From Planctomycetes bacterium ADurb.Bin069 (GTDB lineage Bacteria > Planctomycetota > UBA8108 > UBA8890 > UBA8898), in the NCBI GenBank assembly GCA_002070955.1, contig MWEK01000035.1, forward strand, positions 1 to 44,658: a stretch of DNA of 44,658 nt, read 5' to 3'. Position numbers and translations under genes: made by a program. Shown here one piece after another: positions 33,900 through 41,543 of this stretch. The stretch's first letter is position 1; every line of letters begins with the position of its first letter. The notes under the pieces are model-generated. The model was not told the origin of the DNA and ran no database searches. It saw nothing but the letters and a program-made list of their open reading frames with translations.

Positions 33900-34744
33900 G
33901 GCGCGCCGGCGGGGCGGACCGCTCCGTTGGGCATCTCCACCACGGGCCCGGCCGCCGGACCGAGGAGGCCGCGGAGCAGCAGGAAGGCCGCCAACGCCGC
34001 GGCCAAGATCAAGGCGACGCCGATCCAGGTGGCCGCGCCCGGCGGGCCCGGCATCCGCGCCGCGAGGGGTGGGCGCGCCGCGAATCCGCCGATATCGGCG
34101 CGCACGGCGGCAAAGAGCTTCTCGGCCCGCTCGAAGCGGGCGCCGCAGGCGGGGCATGCGGCCGCGTGCTCTCTCCATGCCGCGCCCTCGCGTGGCGGGG
34201 CCTCGCCGGCGACGGCGAGATAGACGTGGTCGCCGCGAACGCAGCGCGGCGGAAGCGGCCCGGCGACCGCCGGGTCGGCCAGGCCGATCTTGCGCGCGAC
34301 GTGCATGAGCGCGCGGGTGAAGCGGGCGCGCGTGTGGCTGGGGGGCTCGCGGCGCATGCGGGCGGCCTCAGCCAGCGGGTGCCCTTGGAAGTAGAGGAAC
34401 ACCACCTCGCGCTGGACGCGCGGCAGGCCGGCGAGCGCGGTCCAGAGGACGGGCACGCCGTCCGGCGCCGAAGGCAGGCCTTCCTTCCTGAGCTCTTTTC
34501 TGAGAATTCCGATGGCGTAGCTGGAAAGAAGCGAGTTGTGCCGCAGGCGCGGCAGGTGCCCGAACACCGTCTCGATGGTCCGCAGACCCGTGGCCTCCGC
34601 CCGCGCCATGTCCAGGGAGAAGCCCCAGGCGTAATGGACGAGGCTCGGCTGGAGGCGCGCAACGAGGGTTTGGAAAGCCTCCTCGTTGCCGTGCGTGCAG
34701 GCGACGATAAGCTCGTGGGTCGAGGGTACCCGCGCCGGCTTCAT
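33896..34744 (-). CDS. ECF-sigma-like protein fused to zinc-finger anti-sigma segment and membrane anchor
   Basis: This protein has 282 residues. Residues 1-160 look like an ECF sigma factor: a region 2-like part (NEEAFQTLVARLQPSLVHYAWGFS) and a region 4-like part (LAGLPRVQREVVFLYFQGHPLAEAARMRREPPSHTRARFTRAL). Residues about 165-210 hold an anti-sigma zinc-finger motif, H-x3-C-x2-C (REHAAACPACGARF, about 193-200). A single membrane segment follows (WIGVALILAAALAAFLLLRGLL, about 225-247), with a short outside tail. The combination suggests a sigma factor tethered to the membrane by its own anti-sigma, released by cleavage or allostery. Region 2 is weak, so the DNA- and core-binding role is inferred. 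Confidence 0.7.
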   Translation of the reverse strand: MKPARVPSTHELIVACTHGNEEAFQTLVARLQPSLVHYAWGFSLDMARAEATGLRTIETVFGHLPRLRHNSLLSSYAIGILRKELRKEGLPSAPDGVPVLWTALAGLPRVQREVVFLYFQGHPLAEAARMRREPPSHTRARFTRALMHVARKIGLADPAVAGPLPPRCVRGDHVYLAVAGEAPPREGAAWREHAAACPACGARFERAEKLFAAVRADIGGFAARPPLAARMPGPPGAATWIGVALILAAALAAFLLLRGLLGPAAGPVVEMPNGAVRPAGAP

Positions 34745-35700
34745 GGCGACCCTTCCCCGACGGATTCGTCGCAGGCGCGCCGCCAGAGCGCGTACTCCTC
34801 CGCGATCCTCTCCGCAAGCGAGGGGTGGCGCGGCCGCCAGGCGAGCGCCTCCTTCGCGCGGGCGTTGCTGGCCCGGCAGGAAGTTTGGAGCATGCGGTGC
34901 GCGTCCTTGCCGACGACCAGGCGCAAGAGGAAGGACGGCAGGGCGCCGGGGGGCTTGACGCCGGCGGCGCGGGCCGTTTCGCGTAGAAGGTCGGCGATCC
35001 GGAGCGGGGCGTCGTCAACGATGTTCAGGACCATGCCCCGCGAGGCGTTCTCGGAGGCGGCGATGACGGCATCGGCGAGATCCTCGGCGTGGATCGGGCT
35101 CACATAGGCGCGCTCGCCGCCGAGGGGCGGGCAGGTGTTGGCGCGCAGCGCCCGGAAGAGGTTCTGCGTGTGCCAGGCGCGGGAAGAGTAGACCAGCCCC
35201 GCGCGGAGCGCCGCGCCGTACAGGCCTTGGAACTCCACCGCCTCGCCGAAGATGCTCTCCATGGCCGCGAAGGAGGCGGCGGGCCGCGGCGCGTTGATGG
35301 GCTGTTCCTCGCCGACGAGGCGGTCGCCGCAGTCGCCGTAGACCACGACCGACGACACGAGGATGGCCAGCGGCGTGCGTTGTCTGAGCGCGGCCGCGAC
35401 GAAGGTGCGCATGCCGTCGGTCCGCACGCGCTCGTAGGGCCGCAGCTCCTCGGCCGTGGGCAGGAGCGTCCGCGGCACCTCCGTGCCGAAGAAGACGGCC
35501 GCATCGCGCCTGGCGAGCCCTTCCTCGAAGGTCGGGAGCTTGAGGGGCGACCCGAGCACCGTTTCGGCGCCCAGGGCCCGGAACGTATCCCTCCCCGCGG
35601 CCGTCTCCACCAGGGCGGTGACCTCGTGGCCCCGCGCGATCATGCGCTCGGCGCAGATCAGCGCCGCCGTCTGTGTGCCGCCGAAGAGGAAGATGCGCAT
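34741..35700 (-). CDS. NAD-dependent epimerase/dehydratase family protein
   Basis: This 319-residue extended short-chain dehydrogenase begins MRIFLFGGTQTAALICAERM, a Rossmann start in which the last glycines of the usual GxxGxxG are replaced. LVSSVVVYGDCG carries the Ser and Tyr-region typical of sugar-nucleotide epimerases, though the canonical YxxxK is not clear (SFAAMESIFGEAV in its place). Some family members lacking that motif are non-catalytic NAD-binding proteins. ATG 35700 starts the first strand. The stop overlaps the next start by 4 bp, linking it to the sigma/anti-sigma gene. Confidence 0.8.
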   Translation of the reverse strand: MRIFLFGGTQTAALICAERMIARGHEVTALVETAAGRDTFRALGAETVLGSPLKLPTFEEGLARRDAAVFFGTEVPRTLLPTAEELRPYERVRTDGMRTFVAAALRQRTPLAILVSSVVVYGDCGDRLVGEEQPINAPRPAASFAAMESIFGEAVEFQGLYGAALRAGLVYSSRAWHTQNLFRALRANTCPPLGGERAYVSPIHAEDLADAVIAASENASRGMVLNIVDDAPLRIADLLRETARAAGVKPPGALPSFLLRLVVGKDAHRMLQTSCRASNARAKEALAWRPRHPSLAERIAEEYALWRRACDESVGEGSP

Positions 35701-35761
35701 GGGCACGATTGTATCCACGGCGGGGGTGCGACGAAACCCCGTCGGCGGGCGGAACGAGCGG

Positions 35762-36940
35762 CTATTTCATGGGCACCCAGACGTTGCCGCGCTTGGAGCT
35801 CTCCACCGCCGCGGTGACGAAGGCGATGCCGATCCTGCCGTCCGTGACGTTGGCGTACTTGGAACCGTCGCAGGCGAAGGGCTTGCCGTCGTTGTAGGCC
35901 CGCACATCAGCCTCGAAGGAACGGTGAAGCCGGGCGTAGGCATCGTGAAACGCCTCGGGGTGGCCGCTGGGGATGGTCGGCTCCGCGAGGAGCCAGTCGG
36001 GCACATCGCCCAGGAACCCGTCGTTCTTGGCCACCGCGGCGCGCCAGTAGACGCGGTCCGGCTGGCCGGGCAGGAGGATGACGACCTTCTCGGGCTCTTC
36101 TTGGCGCCAGATGAGGGAGCCCTTGGTGCCGTTCACCTCGATGGAGAGGTCGTTCTTGTGGCCGATGCAGATCTGGCTGGCGCGGACGAGGCCGCGGCCG
36201 CCGTTGGCAAGCTTCACGTAGACCGTGAAATGGTCATCGAGCATGCGCCCCTTGACGAAAGTCTCCAGGTGCGCGGCCAGCTCGGTCACCTCCAGGCCCG
36301 TCACGAACCTGAGCTGCATCAGGGCGTGCGTGCCGATGTCCCCGCCGCAGCAGCTTATGCCCGCGCGCTTGGGATCGACGCGCCACTCCGCCTGCATGGA
36401 GCCCGTGTCCTCGGTCCGCGCGGCGAGCCAGCCCTGGATGTAGCAGGAATCGACCCACCTGACGTCGCCCAGAAGGCCGCTCCGCACGATGTAGCGCGAG
36501 AACCAACTGGTCCAGTGGCCGAGGTAGGTGTGCGCGACGCCGAAGGGGACCTTCTTTTCCTTCACCGCGGCGACGAGCTTGTCCGATTCCTCCAAGGTCA
36601 GCGTGAGGGGCTTCTCGCAAAAAACCGGAATCCCCGCCATGACGCACTTGTAGGCCGGGTCGAAATGGACGTGGTTGGGCGTCACGACGACGACGTAGTC
36701 CACGCGCTCGCCCTTGGGCTTCTTGGCCTGATCCTGGATCAACTCGTCGTAGCTGGGATATCCCTTCAGGGGATACGGCCAGTTCTCCGCTTCCTTGAGC
36801 GCGGCCTTGGGATCGGGGTGAAGCGCCGCGCAGGTGACGCGCCGCGTGCCGTCGAAGTGAATGGCTTTCTGGTGCGGCTGGACGATGAACGCGCCGCCGC
36901 CGCCGCCGATGAGGCCGACGTTGAGGGGCCGCTGCGACAT
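35762..36940 (-). CDS. Gfo/Idh/MocA-family oxidoreductase, cytoplasmic
   Basis: This 392-residue protein starts with the Rossmann motif VGLIGGGGGAFI and has VTPNHVHFDPAYKCVMAGIPVFCEKPLTLTLEES, containing the EKP motif with the catalytic Lys. AGISCCGGDIGTHALMQLRFVTG provides the His of the active site. Unlike the relative at 27225-28412 it has no Tat signal, so it acts in the cytoplasm. Relatives use NAD(P) to oxidise or reduce inositol or sugar derivatives. AAGGAGG lies just upstream of the start. Confidence 0.93.
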   Translation of the reverse strand: MSQRPLNVGLIGGGGGAFIVQPHQKAIHFDGTRRVTCAALHPDPKAALKEAENWPYPLKGYPSYDELIQDQAKKPKGERVDYVVVVTPNHVHFDPAYKCVMAGIPVFCEKPLTLTLEESDKLVAAVKEKKVPFGVAHTYLGHWTSWFSRYIVRSGLLGDVRWVDSCYIQGWLAARTEDTGSMQAEWRVDPKRAGISCCGGDIGTHALMQLRFVTGLEVTELAAHLETFVKGRMLDDHFTVYVKLANGGRGLVRASQICIGHKNDLSIEVNGTKGSLIWRQEEPEKVVILLPGQPDRVYWRAAVAKNDGFLGDVPDWLLAEPTIPSGHPEAFHDAYARLHRSFEADVRAYNDGKPFACDGSKYANVTDGRIGIAFVTAAVESSKRGNVWVPMK

Positions 36941-37020
36941 GGGAACGCCTCCTTTCTGAACGAACCGGTTCCGGCCCGGCGTGCCGCCGGACGACGGGAT
37001 ATTGTGGCAGAAGCCGCGGC

Positions 37021-37050
37021 AAAAAAAAAGAGCCGACGCGGGGCCGTCGC
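37021..37050 (-). terminator. Rho-independent terminator
   Basis: On the minus strand a hairpin with 5-bp stem (CGACG 37049-37045 pairing with CGTCG 37038-37034) is followed by GGCTC and nine Ts (37029-37021). It lies just after the small Cys-rich membrane protein gene and before the start of the downstream oxidoreductase gene, so it ends the GNAT/membrane-protein transcript. Confidence 0.7.
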
Positions 37051-37078
37051 AACCGCCCCGGGCGCGGCCGGCTTCGCG

Positions 37079-37276
37079 TCAGGGAGCGTCCCCCTCGGAG
37101 GAAGCGCGCGGCGGAGTCTCCCCCGCGTTCCGGCAGCCGGCGGCATCGCCGCGGCAAAGGCACGCCCCGCCGCAGGAAGAGGGCAGACGTTTGCTCTCGC
37201 GTTTGCGCTGCAAGAGGTAATGGGTCGCCATGAACGCGGCGATCACGACCAGGGTTCCGAGCAGCGTTTTGACCAT
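37079..37276 (-). CDS. Small single-pass membrane protein with Cys cluster
   Basis: This 65-residue protein has one N-terminal membrane segment (LLGTLVVIAAFMATHYLL), then a basic stretch (QRKRESKR) and a cysteine cluster CGGACLCRGDAAGC, with four Cys in 14 residues. The short Cys-rich tail after one helix recalls FeoB-associated and other small metal- or redox-binding membrane proteins, but no family can be assigned. GAGGTG precedes the ATG. It begins 4 bp after the GNAT-like gene and is followed by a terminator, so the two form a small operon. Confidence 0.65.
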   Translation of the reverse strand: MVKTLLGTLVVIAAFMATHYLLQRKRESKRLPSSCGGACLCRGDAAGCRNAGETPPRASSEGDAP

Positions 37277-37280
37277 GGCG

Positions 37281-38009
37281 TCACCTCGCGAAAGTCTCCA
37301 GCCACGCGCGTTCGCTCAGCGTGAAGCCCAGGGCCCGGAAGCACGCGGCGTCGTCGGGGGCGGCGAAGGCGTACATGAGATCGGCGCCCTTTTCTCGGGC
37401 GCGTTCCCAGGCTTTCCTGACCAGGCTGCAGGCCAGCGTGAAGTCGGTGCCCGCTCCCCGGGGGAAGGGGCCGAGGAAGCGCGCCAGGCCGCCCGCGTGA
37501 AAGAGGCAGAAGGCGCCCTGCACGGCGCGGTCGCTCTGCGTCAGGTAGGCGGAGAAGAGGATGTTCCGGAGCCGGAAGAACCACAGGCGCCGGACGGCGT
37601 CGTTCGCCCCGTCGTGCGCGGCGTGAGCGGTGAACCGCGCGAGCTCGTTGGGCCCGACGGGCGTCAAGCGCGCCGGCGCGCCCGGGGGATCCACCAACGC
37701 CGCGGGGTTGAAGACCGCCAAGACCTTCCGGCCCTGGGAGACGAACCCGGCGCGGGCGAGGGCGGCGTGCAGTTCCGGCGGCCTGGTCTCCGGATCGACG
37801 ACGATGGCCAGACCGCGGGAAGAGGCGAGGGCGACGAGCGCCGCCGTCTGCTCGGCCGGGGCGCGGACGCGCAGCAGGCAGTTGGTTTCGGGGAGCGGGA
37901 TTTCCGCGTTCACGGCGGTGTGGAAGCCGCCCTCTTGCGCGATGGAGGCGCAAGCGGCGCGCATGCTCTCGTCATGGGCGAGGAAGCGGTCGAGGGGCGG
38001 CGATTCCAT
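37281..38009 (-). CDS. GNAT-like acetyltransferase
   Basis: This 242-residue protein has the length and rhythm of a GNAT-fold N-acyltransferase with a degenerate N-terminal half. A segment AWERAREKGADLMYAFAAPDDAACFRALGFTLSE near the C-terminus is typical of GNAT motifs B/C (ALGF). The acyl-CoA-binding Q/RxxGxG/A motif is not clear, so activity is uncertain. GGAGAT sits before the ATG. It is the first gene of a two-gene operon with the Cys-rich membrane peptide and the last ordinary chromosomal gene before the cassette array. Confidence 0.65.
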   Translation of the reverse strand: MESPPLDRFLAHDESMRAACASIAQEGGFHTAVNAEIPLPETNCLLRVRAPAEQTAALVALASSRGLAIVVDPETRPPELHAALARAGFVSQGRKVLAVFNPAALVDPPGAPARLTPVGPNELARFTAHAAHDGANDAVRRLWFFRLRNILFSAYLTQSDRAVQGAFCLFHAGGLARFLGPFPRGAGTDFTLACSLVRKAWERAREKGADLMYAFAAPDDAACFRALGFTLSERAWLETFAR

Positions 38010-38294
38010 GGGTATCTCCCGGAGCGCGGGGCGGCCGCGCGGAGCGACTTTACCGCGCGGCGCCTCGGACGGCAAGCCGCCCGCCGGGCGCGGCCGGGGC
38101 GCCCAGCGCTGCAAAATCAGGGGGGGGAGGGGCGGGCGGTCCCCGCCTCGAACGCCCCGTGGCGTCCCAGCGGTTTCACCCCGCCCGACAACTATCCTGA
38201 CACGGGGGGACCACGACGCCTGCAATCGTGCCCGGATTCGGGAAAGCCAGCCCATTGGAGCAGACTCTTCGTCAAGCACGGTTTCTCCCTGGGC
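38010..38294. other. Intergenic region at the boundary of the cassette array
   Basis: No gene is visible in these 285 bases. They contain a G-rich run at 38120-38136 with four G-triplets that fits a G-quadruplex pattern, and end at the first core site of the catalase attC. The chromosome-to-cassette junction must lie at or near 38295-38301. No promoter for the GNAT-like gene could be picked out with confidence. Confidence 0.5.
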
Positions 38295-38355
38295 GCCTAA
38301 CGCTCCGGTTGCAGCGGCGGGGTACAGCGCCGTCCGCTGCAACCGGCTGTTAGCT
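38295..38355 (-). other. Integron attC site of the catalase cassette
   Basis: This is a 61-bp imperfect inverted repeat. Read on the minus strand it begins AGCTAAC (R'' site) and ends GTTAGGC (R' site, a perfect GTTRRRY). The inner arms CCGGTTGCAGCGG and CCGCTGCAACCGG pair perfectly over 13 bp, flanking a 17-base centre. It begins 9 bp after the catalase stop codon. Length, core sites and arm layout are those of attC recombination sites that integron integrases use. Confidence 0.88.
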
Positions 38356-38364
38356 GATAGTTGT

Positions 38365-39819
38365 CTATTTCTTGATTTCGCTCATTGCGATACCCAGGGC
38401 CTTGGCGACGCCCTCTCCGTAAGCTTGGTCGGCCTTGAGGCAGTTGCCGATATGGCGAATCTTGATTTCTCTGGGGGCGTCGCCCATGGCACGGGCGGTG
38501 TTTTCAAAGAGGGCCTGCTGCTGGGCGGCGCTCATCAGACGGAAGAGCTTGCCCGGCTGCGTGTAATAATCGTCATCTTGGGGATAGTGGTCTGCGGCGC
38601 CTTCCAGAGCAAGCGGCGGTTCACGCAGTTCGGGCTGGTCCTGCCATTCGCCATAGCTGTTGGGGTCATAGCCCAAGGTGCTGCCCTGGTTGCCGTCGAC
38701 CCGCATGGCGCCGTCGCGGTGGTAGATGTTGACCGGACAACGCGGCGCGTTGACGGGGATCTGGTGGAGGTTGACGCCCAGGCGGTAGCGCTGGGCGTCA
38801 CCGTACGAGAACAGGCGGCCTTGCAGCATCTTGTCCGGCGAGAAACCGATGCCGGGCACAACGTTCGCGGGATTGAAGGCCGACTGCTCGACCTCGGCAA
38901 AGTAGTTCTCCGGATTCTTGTTGAGTTCGAGGATGCCGACCTCGATGAGCGGGTAGTCCTTGTGGTACCACACCTTGGTCAGGTCGAAGGGGTTGTACGG
39001 CATCTTGGCCGCGTCCTTCTCGGGCATGATCTGGATGAAGAACTTCCAGCGCGGAAAGTCCCCGCGCTCGATCGCCTCGTAGAGATCCCGCTGGTGGCTC
39101 TCGCGGCACTTGCCGATCACGGCCTCGGCCTCGGCGTCGCTCAGGTTCTTGATGCCCTGCTGGGTGAGGAAGTGAAACTTCACCCAGTGGCGCTCGTTCC
39201 GGGCGTTGATGAGGCTGAAGGTGTGGCTGCCGAACATGTGCATGTGGCGGTAGCTGGCCGGGATGCCCCGGTCGCTCATGGTGATGGTGATCTGGTGCAG
39301 CGCCTCGGGCAGCGAGGTCCAAAAATCCCAGTTGTTCTTCGCGCTGCGCAGGTTGGTGCGGGGATCGCGCTTGACCGCGCGGTTGAGGCCGGGAAAGCGC
39401 AGCGGGTCGCGCAGGAAAAAGACCGGGGTGTTGTTGCCCACCAGGTCCCAGTTGCCCTCCTCGGTATAGAACTTGATGGCCGTGCCGCGAATGTCGCGCT
39501 CGGCGTCGGCGGCGCCGCGCTCGCCGGCCACCGTCGAGAAGCGCAGGAACAGGTCAGTCTTCTTGCCGACGTGGGAGAAGAGCTTGGCCTTGGTGTACTT
39601 GGTGATGTCATGGGTCACCTTGAAGGTGCCGTAGGCGCCCGAGCCCTTGGCGTGCATGCGGCGCTCGGGGATCACCTCGCGATCGAAGTGGGCCAGTTTC
39701 TCCAGGAACCAGACATCCTGGAGGAGTTGCGGTCCACGTGGCCCCGCAGTCATTATGTTCTGGTTGTCGGCGACTGGCGCTCCCGCGGCCGTTGTCAGTT
39801 TTTTCTTTTCGTCTTGCAT
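38365..39819 (-). CDS. katA: Haem catalase (clade 3, monofunctional) carried on an integron cassette
   Basis: This 484-residue catalase converts hydrogen peroxide to water and oxygen. Its start KKLTTAAGAPVADNQN and the block GAYGTFKVTHDITKYTKAKLF are family hallmarks. Catalytic His56 (RRMHAKGSG), Asn129 (GNNTPVFF) and the haem-ligand Tyr (about 339, RLFSYGDAQRYRLG) are intact. AAGGAGA lies just before the ATG. It is the only large gene in the array. The cassette runs from GTTAGCT (39858-39852), about 33 bp before the start, to the attC at 38295-38355. Codon choice looks less GC-driven than in the genes to the left, consistent with transfer. Upstream an IS21 remnant has replaced the normal promoter region. 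Confidence 0.96.
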   Translation of the reverse strand: MQDEKKKLTTAAGAPVADNQNIMTAGPRGPQLLQDVWFLEKLAHFDREVIPERRMHAKGSGAYGTFKVTHDITKYTKAKLFSHVGKKTDLFLRFSTVAGERGAADAERDIRGTAIKFYTEEGNWDLVGNNTPVFFLRDPLRFPGLNRAVKRDPRTNLRSAKNNWDFWTSLPEALHQITITMSDRGIPASYRHMHMFGSHTFSLINARNERHWVKFHFLTQQGIKNLSDAEAEAVIGKCRESHQRDLYEAIERGDFPRWKFFIQIMPEKDAAKMPYNPFDLTKVWYHKDYPLIEVGILELNKNPENYFAEVEQSAFNPANVVPGIGFSPDKMLQGRLFSYGDAQRYRLGVNLHQIPVNAPRCPVNIYHRDGAMRVDGNQGSTLGYDPNSYGEWQDQPELREPPLALEGAADHYPQDDDYYTQPGKLFRLMSAAQQQALFENTARAMGDAPREIKIRHIGNCLKADQAYGEGVAKALGIAMSEIKK

Positions 39820-39880
39820 GTTCTATCTCCTTTCGTGCTCAAGTCGTTCTGAGCTAACGATAAGCTTACCCGCAACTGGC

Positions 39881-40190
39881 GGGTTCCGGAAATTCTGACC
39901 CACCTTTTTCCGGAAATTCTGAGTCACCCCGTAGGCGTCGGGGTCGGCGTACGCGACACTCATCCCCCTGTAACCGAACCGTCTTGGAGACGGGTCCCAA
40001 CAGGGGGAGGAGATGTACGGAGCCGTGAAAAGCCACGAAGCTCACTTTCTGAAGCAGGCAGGGCTGTCCATTCGCGAAACCGCCGAGAAGACGGGACTTT
40101 CGCCCAGTACGGTTAAGCGAGTCTTGAACGAGCCGCCCGTTCAGACGCCCGACGACAGAGCCGCCGCAAAGGCACGCGCCGTCGGCCGGA
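39881..40190 (+). mobile_element. Truncated IS21-family element (left end plus start of istA)
   Basis: The fragment begins with an 18-bp terminal sequence starting GGGTTCCGGAAATTC (39881-39898), identical to the end of the IS21-type element at 42826. A second copy of TTCCGGAAATTCTGA lies about 30 bp further in, as is usual for IS21 ends. It runs inwards to the beginning of an istA-like gene and stops at about 40190, where a 29-bp repeat begins. Its insertion lies in front of the catalase cassette and has removed most of the preceding attC. Confidence 0.75.
40013..40190 (+). pseudogene. istA 5' fragment
   Basis: ATG 40013 (GGGGGAGG upstream) opens a frame whose first 59 residues are the N-terminal helix-turn-helix of an IS21 transposase: SIRETAEKTGLSPSTVKRVLNEPPV, then TPDDRAAAKARAVGR. 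At this point homologues continue with a PSKVEPF-like segment and the catalytic domain; here the IS sequence ends and unrelated sequence follows. No catalytic residues remain. Confidence 0.75.
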
Positions 40191-40240
40191 CCGACCGACC
40201 ACGTCGAATTCATGCTACGTCCCGAATCCGGCAACGTCAA
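40191..40240 (-). repeat. 29-bp dispersed repeat with promoter-like boxes, copy 1
   Basis: Bases 40191-40219 are identical to 42214-42242. On the minus strand TTGACG (40235-40240) and TAGCAT (40212-40217) are 17 bp apart, a promoter-like pair directed leftwards towards the IS21 remnant and catalase. The -35 box overlaps the stop codon of the cassette gene at 40237. No other copy was noticed in the window. Confidence 0.6.
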
Positions 40241-40839
40241 ATAAACCGACTGGCTCGGCCCATATTGGACAGAATCTTATTGATCTTCAGCCTGGCCCCG
40301 GCCCAGACTCTGATTCGCTTGTGCGAGTCACCAGATAGGCGTCTGAACATATCAAGTTTCCCTCGAAAGTCGATCCGCTCCGCGGCACACATGGCGGCGA
40401 AACGGTGAGCGGGAGCAGCGCTCTGTGATTCTGCGATGATTCGCCTTGCAAGATCCCCCGTAGTCACCCGATCAAGAAGAGGATCTAAACCAAAAGGCGG
40501 CAAACCGCAGTGGCACCAACTTGCAGCCGAGAGGCTGAAATAGAGATTGATCACCCACGACGCATCTTGTGGACTAAGGAACGGGGAATAGCACTTCGCG
40601 GCCTCATGGGTAATGGAAGCAGTTCCCGTTTCGTGACGTTCGCAAGTACGTAGTAGCCAGTCGCGCAGAATGGGTTCCGAGGCGGCCCCTCCCCAGCGTG
40701 CGAGTATTCGGCCAGCGATGACCTGTATGCCCTCCCACTTGGAGCGGAGGGCCTCTTCGACTTCCTTCCGAGCGTCAGGCTGATCGGGGCCTCGTTCGAG
40801 TTCTTTCAGTCGGGAGCAAAGCCTCTGGATCTCGTCCAT
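40237..40839 (-). CDS. Cassette gene: hypothetical helical protein
   Basis: This 200-residue protein has amphipathic helices of HEAT-repeat type (EEALRSKWEGIQVIAGRILARWG, EPILRDWLLRTCE, RIIAESQSAAPAHRFAAMCAAERI). No catalytic motif is visible. It starts 21 bp after the R' core site of the attC at 40860, the normal place for a cassette gene. Its 3' end is abnormal: instead of its own attC, the stop codon lies in a 29-bp repeat followed by an IS21 fragment, so the C-terminus may be truncated. Function unknown. Confidence 0.65.
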   Translation of the reverse strand: MDEIQRLCSRLKELERGPDQPDARKEVEEALRSKWEGIQVIAGRILARWGGAASEPILRDWLLRTCERHETGTASITHEAAKCYSPFLSPQDASWVINLYFSLSAASWCHCGLPPFGLDPLLDRVTTGDLARRIIAESQSAAPAHRFAAMCAAERIDFRGKLDMFRRLSGDSHKRIRVWAGARLKINKILSNMGRASRFI

Positions 40840-40859
40840 CGGAACTACAGCGGCCTAAG

Positions 40860-40946
40860 GCCTAACGGAAGCATCACCCGTTTGCCGGCTGGCGTAAACC
40901 TGGCCGAATTGCCCAAACGATTGATAACCCATAGCGATTGTTAAAC
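40860..40946 (-). other. Integron attC site
   Basis: This attC spans 87 bp. On the minus strand it begins GTTTAAC (perfect RYYYAAC) and ends GTTAGGC (perfect GTTRRRY). Internal partial complementarity (CGTTTG with CAAACG and GGCC/GGCTGGC segments) allows an imperfect hairpin. It lies 54 bp after the stop of the gene at 41001 and 21 bp before the next gene start, the arrangement of neighbouring cassettes. Confidence 0.8.
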
Positions 40947-41000
40947 GCGAACCGTGAGGCAAGTTGGGTGCATGCAGTGTCAAGCTGCGCCTCCAGTCGG

Positions 41001-41372
41001 TCAAGTTCTTCGCCGTAGGCGCTTCCAAAAACTAAGCTTGCGAGTCGTTTTACTGTCGGAGTTTACTTGTTCTGAATCAGAAATGGGAATTGTATGGGCC
41101 TCGCTTAATATTTTGGCTCCCGTAGATGGGCGTTGCCAGTCATCTCCAATGATCTCACGCGACCGGTTGTCAAATTGCTCTATGTTTTGAGCCGTGTATA
41201 CAGTCACCGTGATTTCTCTTGTATAATCAAAGTCGTTGCAATGCGAGTGGTGCGCCTCGGGGTGTTCCGCAAGGTAATTGCAGCGAGATGCTAATTCAAG
41301 TGCTTCGTCAGGAGTAAGATAAAGAGTTACATTATGTAGTTCTTGGTCATTCTTCTCATCGTAAATTCTCAT
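41001..41372 (-). CDS. Cassette gene: hypothetical acidic protein
   Basis: This is a 123-residue AT-richer gene, unlike the chromosomal genes in base use. The N-terminal part is a predicted beta-helix-beta unit (ELHNVTLYLTPDEALELASRCNYLAEH) followed by a His-rich stretch (EAHHSHCNDFDY) and a strand (REITVTVYT). The tail is hydrophilic. The size, AT content and position between two attC sites are those of an integron cassette of unknown function; toxin-antitoxin or immunity roles are possible but unsupported. Confidence 0.65.
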   Translation of the reverse strand: MRIYDEKNDQELHNVTLYLTPDEALELASRCNYLAEHPEAHHSHCNDFDYTREITVTVYTAQNIEQFDNRSREIIGDDWQRPSTGAKILSEAHTIPISDSEQVNSDSKTTRKLSFWKRLRRRT

Positions 41373-41483
41373 TTTGCATTCTCAAAATAGTTCAGCGATT
41401 CTACCTTGTCGTTCTAGTTTTTCTTGGTTTTCAGGAAGCGGCTTTTCAGTTGCCATGTTCTCCGATAGCATTTCAACTGCGCG

Positions 41484-41543
41484 GCCTAACGCCTGAGTTA
41501 AGCCGCGACGCGGAGCAGCGTAGGCTTGAATGAATTGTTAGCC
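41484..41543 (-). other. Integron attC site, aadA-cassette-like
   Basis: This site is 60 bp, beginning (minus strand) GGCTAAC and ending GTTAGGC, with inner arms (TTCAAGCC and GGCTTAA) and a GC-rich centre. It closely resembles, in layout and partly in sequence, the attC of well-known resistance cassettes such as aadA1 (from memory). The stop codon TAA of the gene at 41538 lies inside its first core site, a common feature of cassettes. Confidence 0.92.

Noticed and set aside
38120..38136. G-run fitting a G-quadruplex pattern
   Set aside because: A pattern match only, in GC-rich intergenic DNA, with no linked gene or conserved position; kept as a remark in the intergenic entry.
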